From positions 1-64,000 of the forward strand of contig JACPUW010000041.1 in assembly GCA_016192035.1 (NCBI GenBank): a stretch of 64,000 nucleotides of DNA, given 5' to 3'. The notes under the pieces are model-generated. The model was not told the DNA's origin. It was given only the letters and a program-made list of their open reading frames with translations, and made no database searches. The translations under genes and the position numbers were made by a program. Positions 28,925 through 35,000 of the stretch are shown here, one piece after another. How positions within the stretch are numbered: the stretch's first letter is position 1; every line of letters begins with the position of its first letter. This DNA comes from Bacteroidota bacterium (GTDB taxonomy: Bacteria > Bacteroidota > Bacteroidia > CAILMK01 > JACPUW01).

Positions 28925-29932
28925 CTATTCAAAATAATTTGCCTCAAGATGGAGCCAGGCCAGGGCGGCCCGCGAAAAAATATCCTGCTTGGTTTTGTCA
29001 TCCAGGTCGCTTTTGGCCACAAAATCACCTATCTCCAAATCTCCCAAAGGGAAGGGGTAGTCGCTGCCCAAACACACCTTATCACTGGCCAGCATGCCAA
29101 GTATATACTTTAAGGCATTCAGGTCGTGGGTAATACAGTCTATCCAAAACCGGTTTAGGTATTCCAAAGGGGCGGTGGGGTTGTCCACTGCCACCAGGTC
29201 AGGGCGGCAGTGGTGGCCGTGGTGTATGCGCCCCAGGGTGCCAAAGAATGAACCACCTGCATGTGAAAAATTGACGCGGAGCTTGGGGTATCGGTCAAAA
29301 ACTCCCCCAAAAATCATGGAACAAATGGCCCTGCTCGTTTCAGCCGGCATGCCCACCAACCATGGGAGCCAATACTTTGGCATGTGTTCTTGGCCCATCA
29401 TTTCCCAGGGATGTACCATCACGGCCAGGCCCAGGCTTTCGCAGGCCTCCCATATGGGCCAAAAACTTGTCTCATGCAGGTTTTGGTTGTTCACGTTGGA
29501 GCCAATTTGGATACCCGACAAGCCCAAATGCTTGATTCTCTCTAATTCTTTCACTGCCAATAGGCTATCATGCATGGGCAGGGTGCCCAGGCCTAGGTAG
29601 TTCTTTGGGTAGCTGGCTACCAGATTGGCTATATGGTCATTGAGAAAGCGCGAAACTTCCAGGCAATGTGCTGGTTGAGCCCAGTAGGAGAACATGACCG
29701 GTATGGTACTCACTACCTGCACCTGCGTATGGTACTTGGCGTACTCATCAATCCTAATTTGGGGATCCCAGCAGTTTTGTCCTATTTCCCTAAAGAATTG
29801 CTGGCCCTTGATCATGCGGGCCTGCCCGGGCTTGTGGTGGTCAAGGTACACAAAATCTCCATACCCAAACTTATCCCTAAAGTTGGGTATTTGTTTGGGT
29901 ATGATATGGGTATGCATATCTATCTTAAGCAT
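28925..29932 (-). CDS. 2-amino-3-carboxymuconate-6-semialdehyde decarboxylase (ACMSD) family amidohydrolase
   Basis: 335-aa metal-dependent decarboxylase of the amidohydrolase superfamily. Metal-site motifs: IDMHTHIIP at the N-terminus (His7, His9), MVHPWEMMG mid-protein, NFSHAGGSF and LGSDYPFPLG with Asp291. These fit ACMSD, which diverts the 3-hydroxyanthranilate pathway away from quinolinate. The start ATG 29932 places IDMHTH at residue 4, as expected. No other kynurenine-pathway gene is in the window. It is 64 bases downstream of the MogA/MoaB-like gene and 10 bases upstream of trhO, so all three may be co-transcribed. Confidence 0.85.
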   Translation of the reverse strand: MLKIDMHTHIIPKQIPNFRDKFGYGDFVYLDHHKPGQARMIKGQQFFREIGQNCWDPQIRIDEYAKYHTQVQVVSTIPVMFSYWAQPAHCLEVSRFLNDHIANLVASYPKNYLGLGTLPMHDSLLAVKELERIKHLGLSGIQIGSNVNNQNLHETSFWPIWEACESLGLAVMVHPWEMMGQEHMPKYWLPWLVGMPAETSRAICSMIFGGVFDRYPKLRVNFSHAGGSFFGTLGRIHHGHHCRPDLVAVDNPTAPLEYLNRFWIDCITHDLNALKYILGMLASDKVCLGSDYPFPLGDLEIGDFVAKSDLDDKTKQDIFSRAALAWLHLEANYFE

Positions 29933-29996
29933 GGGGCATGGGGTTTGACGGTACCTAAAAAGGGCGAAGGTAGCCCTGTGTGTCCTGGCATGGGGC

Positions 29997-30515
29997 TTAA
30001 TGCGGTAAGGGAGTGGCCGCACTGGCGGACAGGGTAAGCTTTGGATGACCCAAGAGCACCAGGGTATGGACTATGCCTATGCCAATGGCATCCATGCACT
30101 GTATTACCGCCCGTGGGTTGCCGGGCATATTCACTATCAGGCTTCTATGCCTTATGCCCGCCGTTTGCCGGGAAAGGAATGCGGTGGGCACGAACTGCAT
30201 GCCGTGGCGGCGCATGGTTTCGCCAAAACCTGGCAACAATTTTTCGCACACGGCCATGGTAGCCTCAGGGGTCACATCGCGGGGGGCAGGGCCTGTGCCT
30301 CCGGCCGTTATCACCAGTGCGCATTTCTCCTCATCCACCATATGGAGTAGGGCCATCTCCAGTTGGTCTTTTTCATCGGGCACTACTTGCTGCAAGTACT
30401 CCAAGGGTTCCTGAAAAAATTTGCCGAGTACCTCCTGCACCCTTTCGCCGGTAAGAAAATCATACTCTCCCCGGCTGCCGCGGTCAGATGCGGTGATGAT
30501 GCCCACCTTTATCAT
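29997..30515 (-). CDS. MogA/MoaB family molybdopterin adenylyltransferase-like protein
   Basis: 172-aa cytosolic protein. The family core is complete: GIITASDRGSRGEY at the N-terminus, the VITAGGTGPAPRDVTPEAT nucleotide/molybdopterin-binding loop, PGFGETMR and LIVNMPGNPRAV. MogA adenylylates molybdopterin before molybdenum insertion. The C-terminal part (GIGIVHTLVLLGHPK) departs from the usual IPYCIDL end. MogA versus MoaB cannot be settled; GGTGPAPRDVTPEAT favours MogA. No other molybdenum cofactor gene is nearby. Confidence 0.85.
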   Translation of the reverse strand: MIKVGIITASDRGSRGEYDFLTGERVQEVLGKFFQEPLEYLQQVVPDEKDQLEMALLHMVDEEKCALVITAGGTGPAPRDVTPEATMAVCEKLLPGFGETMRRHGMQFVPTAFLSRQTAGIRHRSLIVNMPGNPRAVIQCMDAIGIGIVHTLVLLGHPKLTLSASAATPLPH

Positions 30516-30546
30516 TGTGTAATCCTTTTGTTAGCGGTCATGTATC

Positions 30547-30825
30547 TCAATTTTTGGGTGGCACTGGGTCATGCCCAAATCCGCCCCAGGGGTGACAACG
30601 CAGTATGCGCTTGATACCCAAGTAAAAACCCATAAATGGGCCATGTATTTCCACGGCTTCTACCATATAGGCACTGCAAGTGGGCGAGTAGCGGCAACTT
30701 GCCGGAAACAGGGGCGAGATTATCCATTGATAAATCCGCACCAGAAGCAGGATTAACCACTTGAACGGAAGGAAGATGATGTGCCACAAAACCTTACGCC
30801 AATTGGGATTTCTTTTGACGCGCAA
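30547..30825 (-). CDS. yidD: Membrane protein insertion efficiency factor YidD
   Basis: 92-aa membrane-associated protein that assists YidC-dependent insertion. Hydrophobic N-terminal helix, then the family signature [19 protein letters not shown] with conserved cysteines and [18 protein letters not shown]. In most bacteria it lies between rnpA and yidC; here it overlaps the end of a MerC gene by 32 bases instead. Confidence 0.95.
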   Translation of the reverse strand: MRVKRNPNWRKVLWHIIFLPFKWLILLLVRIYQWIISPLFPASCRYSPTCSAYMVEAVEIHGPFMGFYLGIKRILRCHPWGGFGHDPVPPKN

Positions 30826-31162
30826 GGTACAAGTTCATGGCGTGCAGCGCAATGAGCGTAGTGGCCGAACCATAGTTGAGTATATCGCCCAAGGCACTGT
30901 GGTGAAATACCATACTGAGGACTAAGGTGGTGAAACTTAACCAGAATAGGCCTTTCATCCAGTACAGTGGGGTATGCCCCACCGCGTGTTTTACTGCCCA
31001 AAAGGCAATCCCTATAAAGACTACCTGAAGGAAGTCCCACCAGCGGTTTTCATGTAGGTCAAGGCCGTTGCCATAGGCCATGGCAACCGGCACCGCCAGG
31101 CAATGGGCTATGCACAAAACAGAACTCCAAATGCCAATCTTGTCGTGGGTGTGTATGTTCAT
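30794..31162 (-). CDS. MerC domain membrane protein
   Basis: 122-aa inner-membrane protein with four hydrophobic segments. The MerC signature is at the N-terminus: [16 protein letters not shown], with Cys17 and Cys21 in the first membrane helix. MerC imports Hg(II) in mercury operons, but chromosomal MerC-domain proteins without mer genes, like this one, probably handle another soft or transition metal. It is divergent from the ABC transporter, and the two share a 15-bp palindrome. It overlaps yidD by 32 bases, so the pair is one transcript. Confidence 0.85.
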   Translation of the reverse strand: MNIHTHDKIGIWSSVLCIAHCLAVPVAMAYGNGLDLHENRWWDFLQVVFIGIAFWAVKHAVGHTPLYWMKGLFWLSFTTLVLSMVFHHSALGDILNYGSATTLIALHAMNLYLARQKKSQLA

Positions 31163-31172
31163 CTACGGTAAA

Positions 31173-31187
31173 TGCAACTGAGTTGCA
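31173..31187. promoter_or_regulatory. Perfect 15-bp palindrome between divergent metal-related genes (candidate Fur/Zur-type operator)
   Basis: TGCAACTGAGTTGCA has two perfect 7-bp arms around one base. It lies in the 59-base gap between the MerC start (31162, minus) and the ABC ATPase start (31222, plus). It overlaps the minus-strand -7 box and sits just upstream of the plus-strand one, so a bound repressor would block both. The operator assignment is inference. Confidence 0.65.
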
Positions 31188-31193
31188 AAAATA
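31186..31193 (-). promoter_or_regulatory. Candidate merC-yidD promoter -7 box
   Basis: Minus strand TATTTTTG matches TAnnTTTG; transcription would begin near 31182, within the palindrome, leaving about 20 bases of leader before ATG 31162. Confidence 0.5.
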
Positions 31194-31198
31194 AGGTG

Positions 31199-31206
31199 TA
31201 GCTTTG
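31199..31206 (+). promoter_or_regulatory. Candidate ABC-transporter promoter -7 box
   Basis: TAGCTTTG matches TAnnTTTG, 15 bases before ATG 31222. The -33 position falls inside the palindrome at 31173-31187. Confidence 0.5.
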
Positions 31207-31221
31207 ACCTGTTCTCCAATT

Positions 31222-31848
31222 ATGCTGGATACGCGCAATCTTTCTTTCTCATATACTGGAAATCAAACATTTGTATTTCCTGATATTTCTATTGCCAGTG
31301 GTCAGCACCTCTTGGTGCTGGGCAAATCAGGCACGGGCAAAACCACCTTGCTTCATTTGCTTGCCGGGTTCTTGGATCCACAAGCCGGAAGCATAAACCT
31401 ACAGGGCCAGGCTTTTTCCTCTATGTCGGGTTACCAGCGAGACTTGTTTAGGGCGCAACATGTGGGCGTAGTATTTCAGGCACATCATTTTATAGGCTCA
31501 CTGAGCTTGGAGCAAAACCTGCTGTGGGCCCAGAAGCTGGCCAGGAAAGCGCCCAGCATAAGTGAAATTAGGGATAGGCTTGACCGCCTGGGCCTGGCCC
31601 ACCGGGCCAAGGCAAAGCCCAACTCCCTGAGTCATGGAGAATTGCAGCGGGCATCCATTATTAGGGCACTCATAAACCACCCTGCCTTGGTGCTGGCCGA
31701 TGAACCTACTTCGAGCCTAGATGACGAAAACTGTGGCGAGGTAGTGCAGCTCTTGGACCAACAAGCCAAAACCGAAGGGGCGGCGCTGGTAGTGGTGACC
31801 CATGACAAGCGATTGAAGGACTATTTTAACAATTGGATCAACCTATGA
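31222..31848 (+). CDS. ABC transporter ATP-binding protein (LolD/MacB type)
   Basis: 208-aa cytosolic ATPase. Walker A GKSGTGKTTLL, Q loop VVFQAHHF, signature LSHGE (His in place of the second Gly of LSGGE), Walker B LVLADEPTSSLDD and switch His in VVTHDK are in the usual order and spacing. The class is that of LolD, MacB and FtsE, which pair with FtsX-type permeases. I chose ATG 22 bases into the region rather than the TTG at 31204, because it follows the -7 box at a normal distance. Its stop overlaps the permease start (ATGA). Confidence 0.93.
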   Translation: MLDTRNLSFSYTGNQTFVFPDISIASGQHLLVLGKSGTGKTTLLHLLAGFLDPQAGSINLQGQAFSSMSGYQRDLFRAQHVGVVFQAHHFIGSLSLEQNLLWAQKLARKAPSISEIRDRLDRLGLAHRAKAKPNSLSHGELQRASIIRALINHPALVLADEPTSSLDDENCGEVVQLLDQQAKTEGAALVVVTHDKRLKDYFNNWINL

Positions 31849-33023
31849 ATATGGTAAAGGTTGCCTGGTTCAACTTGTGGCACAAGCCCTTTTCAGCCAT
31901 TGTGTCTATCATGCTCATGGTGCTGGGCGTGGGCATGGTGTCACTGGTGCTCCATTTGGGCAATCAAATAGAAGGTCAGTTTACGCGAAACCTGGGTGGG
32001 GTTGATATGGTGGTAGGGGCTAAGGGTAGTCCTAAGCAGCTCATATTGAGTGCTATGTATCATATTGATGCCCCTACGGGCAATATTCCGCGCCTAGAGG
32101 CGGAGCGCATCATGAAGCACCCCATGCTGGAGGCGGCCGTGCCCCTGGCCTATGGTGACAGCTACAAGGGATTTAAGATACTGGGCACCACCCCGGGGTA
32201 TTTCTCTCTGTTTGATGCCGAACTGGCCCAGGGCGTGCTGAATGACAAGAACATGGAGGTAGTGCTGGGCCATAGGGCAGCCCATGCTTTGGGCCTGGGC
32301 TTGGGTGGCCATTTTCACGGTACCCACGGCACCGAAGAAGCTGACGAGGAACATGTACACCACGGACACGCTTATGAGGTAGTAGGCATTTTAAAACCCA
32401 CTGGATTGGCTATCGATCAGTTGATAATCTGCAATATAGGGACTGTGTGGGAGATTCACGGCGGTGCTGATGAAGGGGCTGACCAAGAATACACGGCGGT
32501 GTTGGCCAAGTGGAAAGGACCCATGGCCATGCTCACGCTACCCCGATTGATCAATACCCAAACCTCCATGCAGGCCGCCCTTCCTTCCATAGAAATCAGC
32601 AGCCTTATCGATCAGTTGGGAATAGGCATACGCACCCTGGAATCACTGGCTTGGCTCATCATAGTAGTATCAGGCCTGTCTGTATGGCTGTCATTATTGG
32701 GTGCCCTGCGCGAGCGCAGATATGAGTTGGCCATTATGCGGAGCTTGGGTGCCCATCCTGTACAGTTGTTTGCCTTGGTGATGGTAGAAGCCTCCATGAT
32801 AGCTATCATGGCAAGTGTGGGTGGTTTGGTGCTCAGTAGGTTGTTGTTGTGGTATTTGTCTTTATACATGGCCGAAACGTATCACTACGAGTTGGCAGGT
32901 TTTGTGCTCATGGCCAAGGAAATATGGTTAGTGGCCCTATCAATGGCAGTAGCGCTGTGTGCGGCCCTGACACCGGCTGCCCTGGCCTACCGCACCAATG
33001 TGACCAAAATACTATCAGAATGA
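31845..33023 (+). CDS. MacB/FtsX-type ABC permease with histidine-rich periplasmic loop
   Basis: 392-aa inner-membrane protein: one N-terminal transmembrane helix (about 16-37), a large periplasmic MacB-like core (about 40-270), then three helices with the FtsX motif LRERRYELAIMRSLGAH. Inside the core, residues 156-175 hold seven His with acidic residues (HFHGTHG...EEHVHHGH), a metal-binding pattern. FtsX-type transporters move or extract substrates on the periplasmic side rather than pump them through. The histidine loop and the MerC, CxxC and Fur-family neighbours suggest a metal-linked job. I recall a Zur-regulated Pseudomonas operon with the same ATPase/permease/DUF3299 composition. Confidence 0.85.
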   Translation: MNMVKVAWFNLWHKPFSAIVSIMLMVLGVGMVSLVLHLGNQIEGQFTRNLGGVDMVVGAKGSPKQLILSAMYHIDAPTGNIPRLEAERIMKHPMLEAAVPLAYGDSYKGFKILGTTPGYFSLFDAELAQGVLNDKNMEVVLGHRAAHALGLGLGGHFHGTHGTEEADEEHVHHGHAYEVVGILKPTGLAIDQLIICNIGTVWEIHGGADEGADQEYTAVLAKWKGPMAMLTLPRLINTQTSMQAALPSIEISSLIDQLGIGIRTLESLAWLIIVVSGLSVWLSLLGALRERRYELAIMRSLGAHPVQLFALVMVEASMIAIMASVGGLVLSRLLLWYLSLYMAETYHYELAGFVLMAKEIWLVALSMAVALCAALTPAALAYRTNVTKILSE

Positions 33024-33096
33024 TGCCGAAAAGCCTGGGGATACTCCCAAGCGGTAAATTTGCGCGCACCCTAAATGCTCCCCAAGCTCCATTGCC

Positions 33097-33564
33097 ATGA
33101 CCCGTTTTCTTTCATTAGCTCCCGTTCTTATAGTTGGCTTGTTGTCCGTGGCTTTTTTGCCCGGCGAAGAGTTTAGGACCGTAAGGTGGTGGATGCTGCA
33201 AGATGTGAGTTTTGAAGATGTGTATGATGCTGAGCGCGACCAGTATTTCTTGAAACCCATCTTTGGCGAAAAGGTGTTGGCACTGAACAATCAGCTTATT
33301 GAAATTTCGGGTTATGTGATACCGGTAGATGTGAGCGGTGGCCTGTACGTACTCTCAGCCTACCCTTTTAGTGCCTGCTATTTTTGTGGCGGGGCCGGGC
33401 CTGAATCGGTGATGCAGCTCAACTTCAAGGCTATACCAAAGGAAAAACTTAAAACCGATGACTATATTTCGTTTAGGGGCAGGCTGAAGCTCAACAGTAC
33501 CAACTATGAAGACCTCAACTACATCCTTCTCAATGCCGAAAAGGCGCCCGAAGGGGACAAATAA
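33097..33564 (+). CDS. Exported DUF3299-like protein with CxxC
   Basis: 155-aa protein with an N-terminal signal or anchor (LSLAPVLIVGLLSVAFL). The body has an OB-like beta pattern: IEISGYVIPVDV, a Cys94-Tyr-Phe-Cys97 motif in FSACYFCGGAG, and ISFRGRLKLN. IxGYxIP followed by a strand and a Cys-containing loop fits DUF3299, whose members often neighbour FtsX-type ABC transporters. Here the loop reads CYFCGGAGPE instead of the Pro-rich loop of proteobacterial members. It lies 73 bases behind the permease on the same strand and probably works with it. Metal binding by the CxxC is inference. Confidence 0.6.
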   Translation: MTRFLSLAPVLIVGLLSVAFLPGEEFRTVRWWMLQDVSFEDVYDAERDQYFLKPIFGEKVLALNNQLIEISGYVIPVDVSGGLYVLSAYPFSACYFCGGAGPESVMQLNFKAIPKEKLKTDDYISFRGRLKLNSTNYEDLNYILLNAEKAPEGDK

Positions 33565-33567
33565 GGA

Positions 33568-34176
33568 CTAGTTTCCCCTTTTATAGGCTGCCCATTGATA
33601 GTACTTGGGCTTGTCATCCAGCCGTATGTGTAGCCAGGGTATCCCGGCTGCTGCCGTGCTTATCCAGAGCGGTTTTTCATGTACGTTGCTGGCAGCCAAC
33701 TCGCCCAGGGCCATAAACAGGTCATCTATGGCGGTGGCCGGTGCATGGGCCAGGAAACTCGCCAAGTGCGCATACTCTTTGCCTTGCCCCATGGGGTTGG
33801 GCGACAGTAGGATGGCATCACCTGACAAGTTGATAAATATGGCCGTAGGTTCGTTTTCTTCAAAATGTTCATCAAAAGCCTTTGGATTGGCTACCGTGCC
33901 CAGGGGCATGGCCCATTGGTACACCACCATTTCAAATGGAAGCCCTATGGTTTCCACATCTATAGGTGGCCATTCCATCTGGAATGCAGCAAAAGGTAAA
34001 TTTCTAAGGGCACTGGTAAAAAAGCCCCTAAACAAACCACTCAGCGCCAATAGGCCCAGTACCTCATCAAAGCCCAAGTAATGCCCTTCGTCTGTTATTT
34101 GAATTTTTTGGGTGTCGGCATCCAGGGCCTTCACCTCCAGTACCCAATTGGCTCCGGTATCAGTCATGGCAGTCAT
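33568..34176 (-). CDS. DUF6940-like protein of unknown function
   Basis: 202-aa soluble protein with no signal peptide. Recognisable blocks are WVLEVKALDADTQKIQI, EVLGLLALSGLFRGFF, a PFEMVVY strand, LSGDAILLSPNP, YAHLASFLAHAP and the strongly conserved-looking end STAAAGIPWLHIRLDDKPKYY. I match these from memory to the uncharacterised DUF6940 family; no catalytic role is known. The start is ATG 34176 or 34167; either overlaps the Fur-family gene stop, so the two are co-transcribed. Confidence 0.6.
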   Translation of the reverse strand: MTAMTDTGANWVLEVKALDADTQKIQITDEGHYLGFDEVLGLLALSGLFRGFFTSALRNLPFAAFQMEWPPIDVETIGLPFEMVVYQWAMPLGTVANPKAFDEHFEENEPTAIFINLSGDAILLSPNPMGQGKEYAHLASFLAHAPATAIDDLFMALGELAASNVHEKPLWISTAAAGIPWLHIRLDDKPKYYQWAAYKRGN

Positions 34177-34576
34177 TGCATAGGCCTTTGGCCAATATAT
34201 TCAGTTCATTCACTTGGTATTGAGGGGGCAACTTTATGTCTGGGAGATCAAACGATAAACAATAGGTCTTGCCACAATGGGTGCACACAAAGTGTACATG
34301 GTCGTGGTGGTGATGGTGTTCCGTGTCGCAGTCGGGTGGGCAAAGTGCGTATTTTATGGTATTGTCGCCGTCATATACCCTATGTATAAGCCCGCACTCC
34401 TCCAGTCCGGCCATGACCCTGTACAGGGTTACCCTGTCGTACTTATTGCCCAAATTGGTTTCTAAGTCCTTGTGCGTAAGGGCATAATTGCAGCTAATAA
34501 ATTCGCCCAGAATATCTATTCGCCCAGGGGTCTTTCGCAGGTTATGCCCGCGCAGCAAATCAATGGCTGTCTGCAT
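34160..34576 (-). CDS. Fur/Zur-family metal-responsive repressor
   Basis: 138-aa regulator. The N-terminal winged helix includes LRKTPGRIDIL and DRVTLYRVMAGLEECGLIHRV (recognition helix TLYRVM). The metal part has a His cluster (87-91, His93, His95) and two CxxC pairs, Cys98/Cys101 and Cys133/Cys136, which form the structural zinc site. The sequence cannot separate Zur from Fur or PerR, but the neighbours (MerC, His-rich ABC transporter) suggest zinc or a similar ion. The -7 box TAACTTTG lies four bases before ATG 34576, so the message may be leaderless. Confidence 0.9.
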   Translation of the reverse strand: MQTAIDLLRGHNLRKTPGRIDILGEFISCNYALTHKDLETNLGNKYDRVTLYRVMAGLEECGLIHRVYDGDNTIKYALCPPDCDTEHHHHHDHVHFVCTHCGKTYCLSFDLPDIKLPPQYQVNELNILAKGLCNDCHD

Positions 34577-34580
34577 GGGG

Positions 34581-34588
34581 CAAAGTTA
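34581..34588 (-). promoter_or_regulatory. Candidate promoter -7 box of the Fur-family gene
   Basis: Minus strand TAACTTTG, exact TAnnTTTG, separated from ATG 34576 by only CCCC. Transcription would start at or next to the start codon. Confidence 0.5.
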
Positions 34589-34657
34589 TGCCCAGCCCCT
34601 GCTCAATTTTTTTCACAAACAGTCATTCCAAGTATGGTGAAGTGATATTGGCCGATT

Positions 34658-34665
34658 TATATTTG
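34658..34665 (+). promoter_or_regulatory. Candidate tRNA-Glu promoter -7 box
   Basis: TATATTTG, 39 bases before the mature tRNA 5' end. A small hairpin (34673-34693, 8-bp stem TTTTTGAG/CTCAAAAA) lies in the leader between them. Confidence 0.5.
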
Positions 34666-34704
34666 CACCCACTTTTTGAGAAAAGCTCAAAAATAAAAGG
34701 TAAT

Positions 34705-34776
34705 GGCCCGTTCGTCTAGGGGTTAGGACGCCAGATTTTCATTCTGGTAGCAGGGGTTCGATTCCCCTACGGGCTA
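34705..34776 (+). tRNA. tRNA-Glu (anticodon TTC)
   Basis: 72-base cloverleaf. Acceptor arm GGCCCGT/ACGGGCT (first pair G-T) with discriminator A at 34776; the D arm contains GGGGTTAGG; the anticodon stem is CCAGA/TCTGG around the loop TTTTCAT with TTC at 34738-34740; the T arm is CAGGGG-TTCGATT-CCCCT. The terminal CCA is not encoded. No other RNA gene is adjacent, and a terminator follows. Confidence 0.98.
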
Positions 34777-34791
34777 CAACTAATTAACGAC

Positions 34792-34826
34792 AAAACCCTG
34801 TAAGCGTAAATCTTACGGGGTTTTTT
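34792..34826 (+). terminator. Rho-independent terminator after tRNA-Glu
   Basis: AAAACCCTGTAAG and CTTACGGGGTTTT pair (one T-G wobble) around a seven-base loop, followed by further T. Confidence 0.85.
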
Positions 34827-34988
34827 GTTTTATATTGGACGTTTTCAATTGGCCTGGGTTTTCGATTGTCACAAGGAATTGATTGTTAATCCATTACCGG
34901 ATTGGGCAATACTTGTATAGATGGTTATGGCGTGTCCATACCCACAGGCTGCTCCTTGTCCATCCCTGAATTCTGCTAAAGGGTTTGT

Positions 34989-34996
34989 TACATTTG
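34989..34996 (+). promoter_or_regulatory. Candidate -7 box directly before the second histidine kinase
   Basis: TACATTTG, exact TAnnTTTG, ends four bases before ATG 35001. If used, the transcript would be leaderless. Confidence 0.4.
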
Positions 34997-35000
34997 TTAC

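Noticed and set aside
31498-31680. Short minus-strand frame inside the ABC ATPase
   Set aside because: Shadow frame opposite the Q-loop and signature region.
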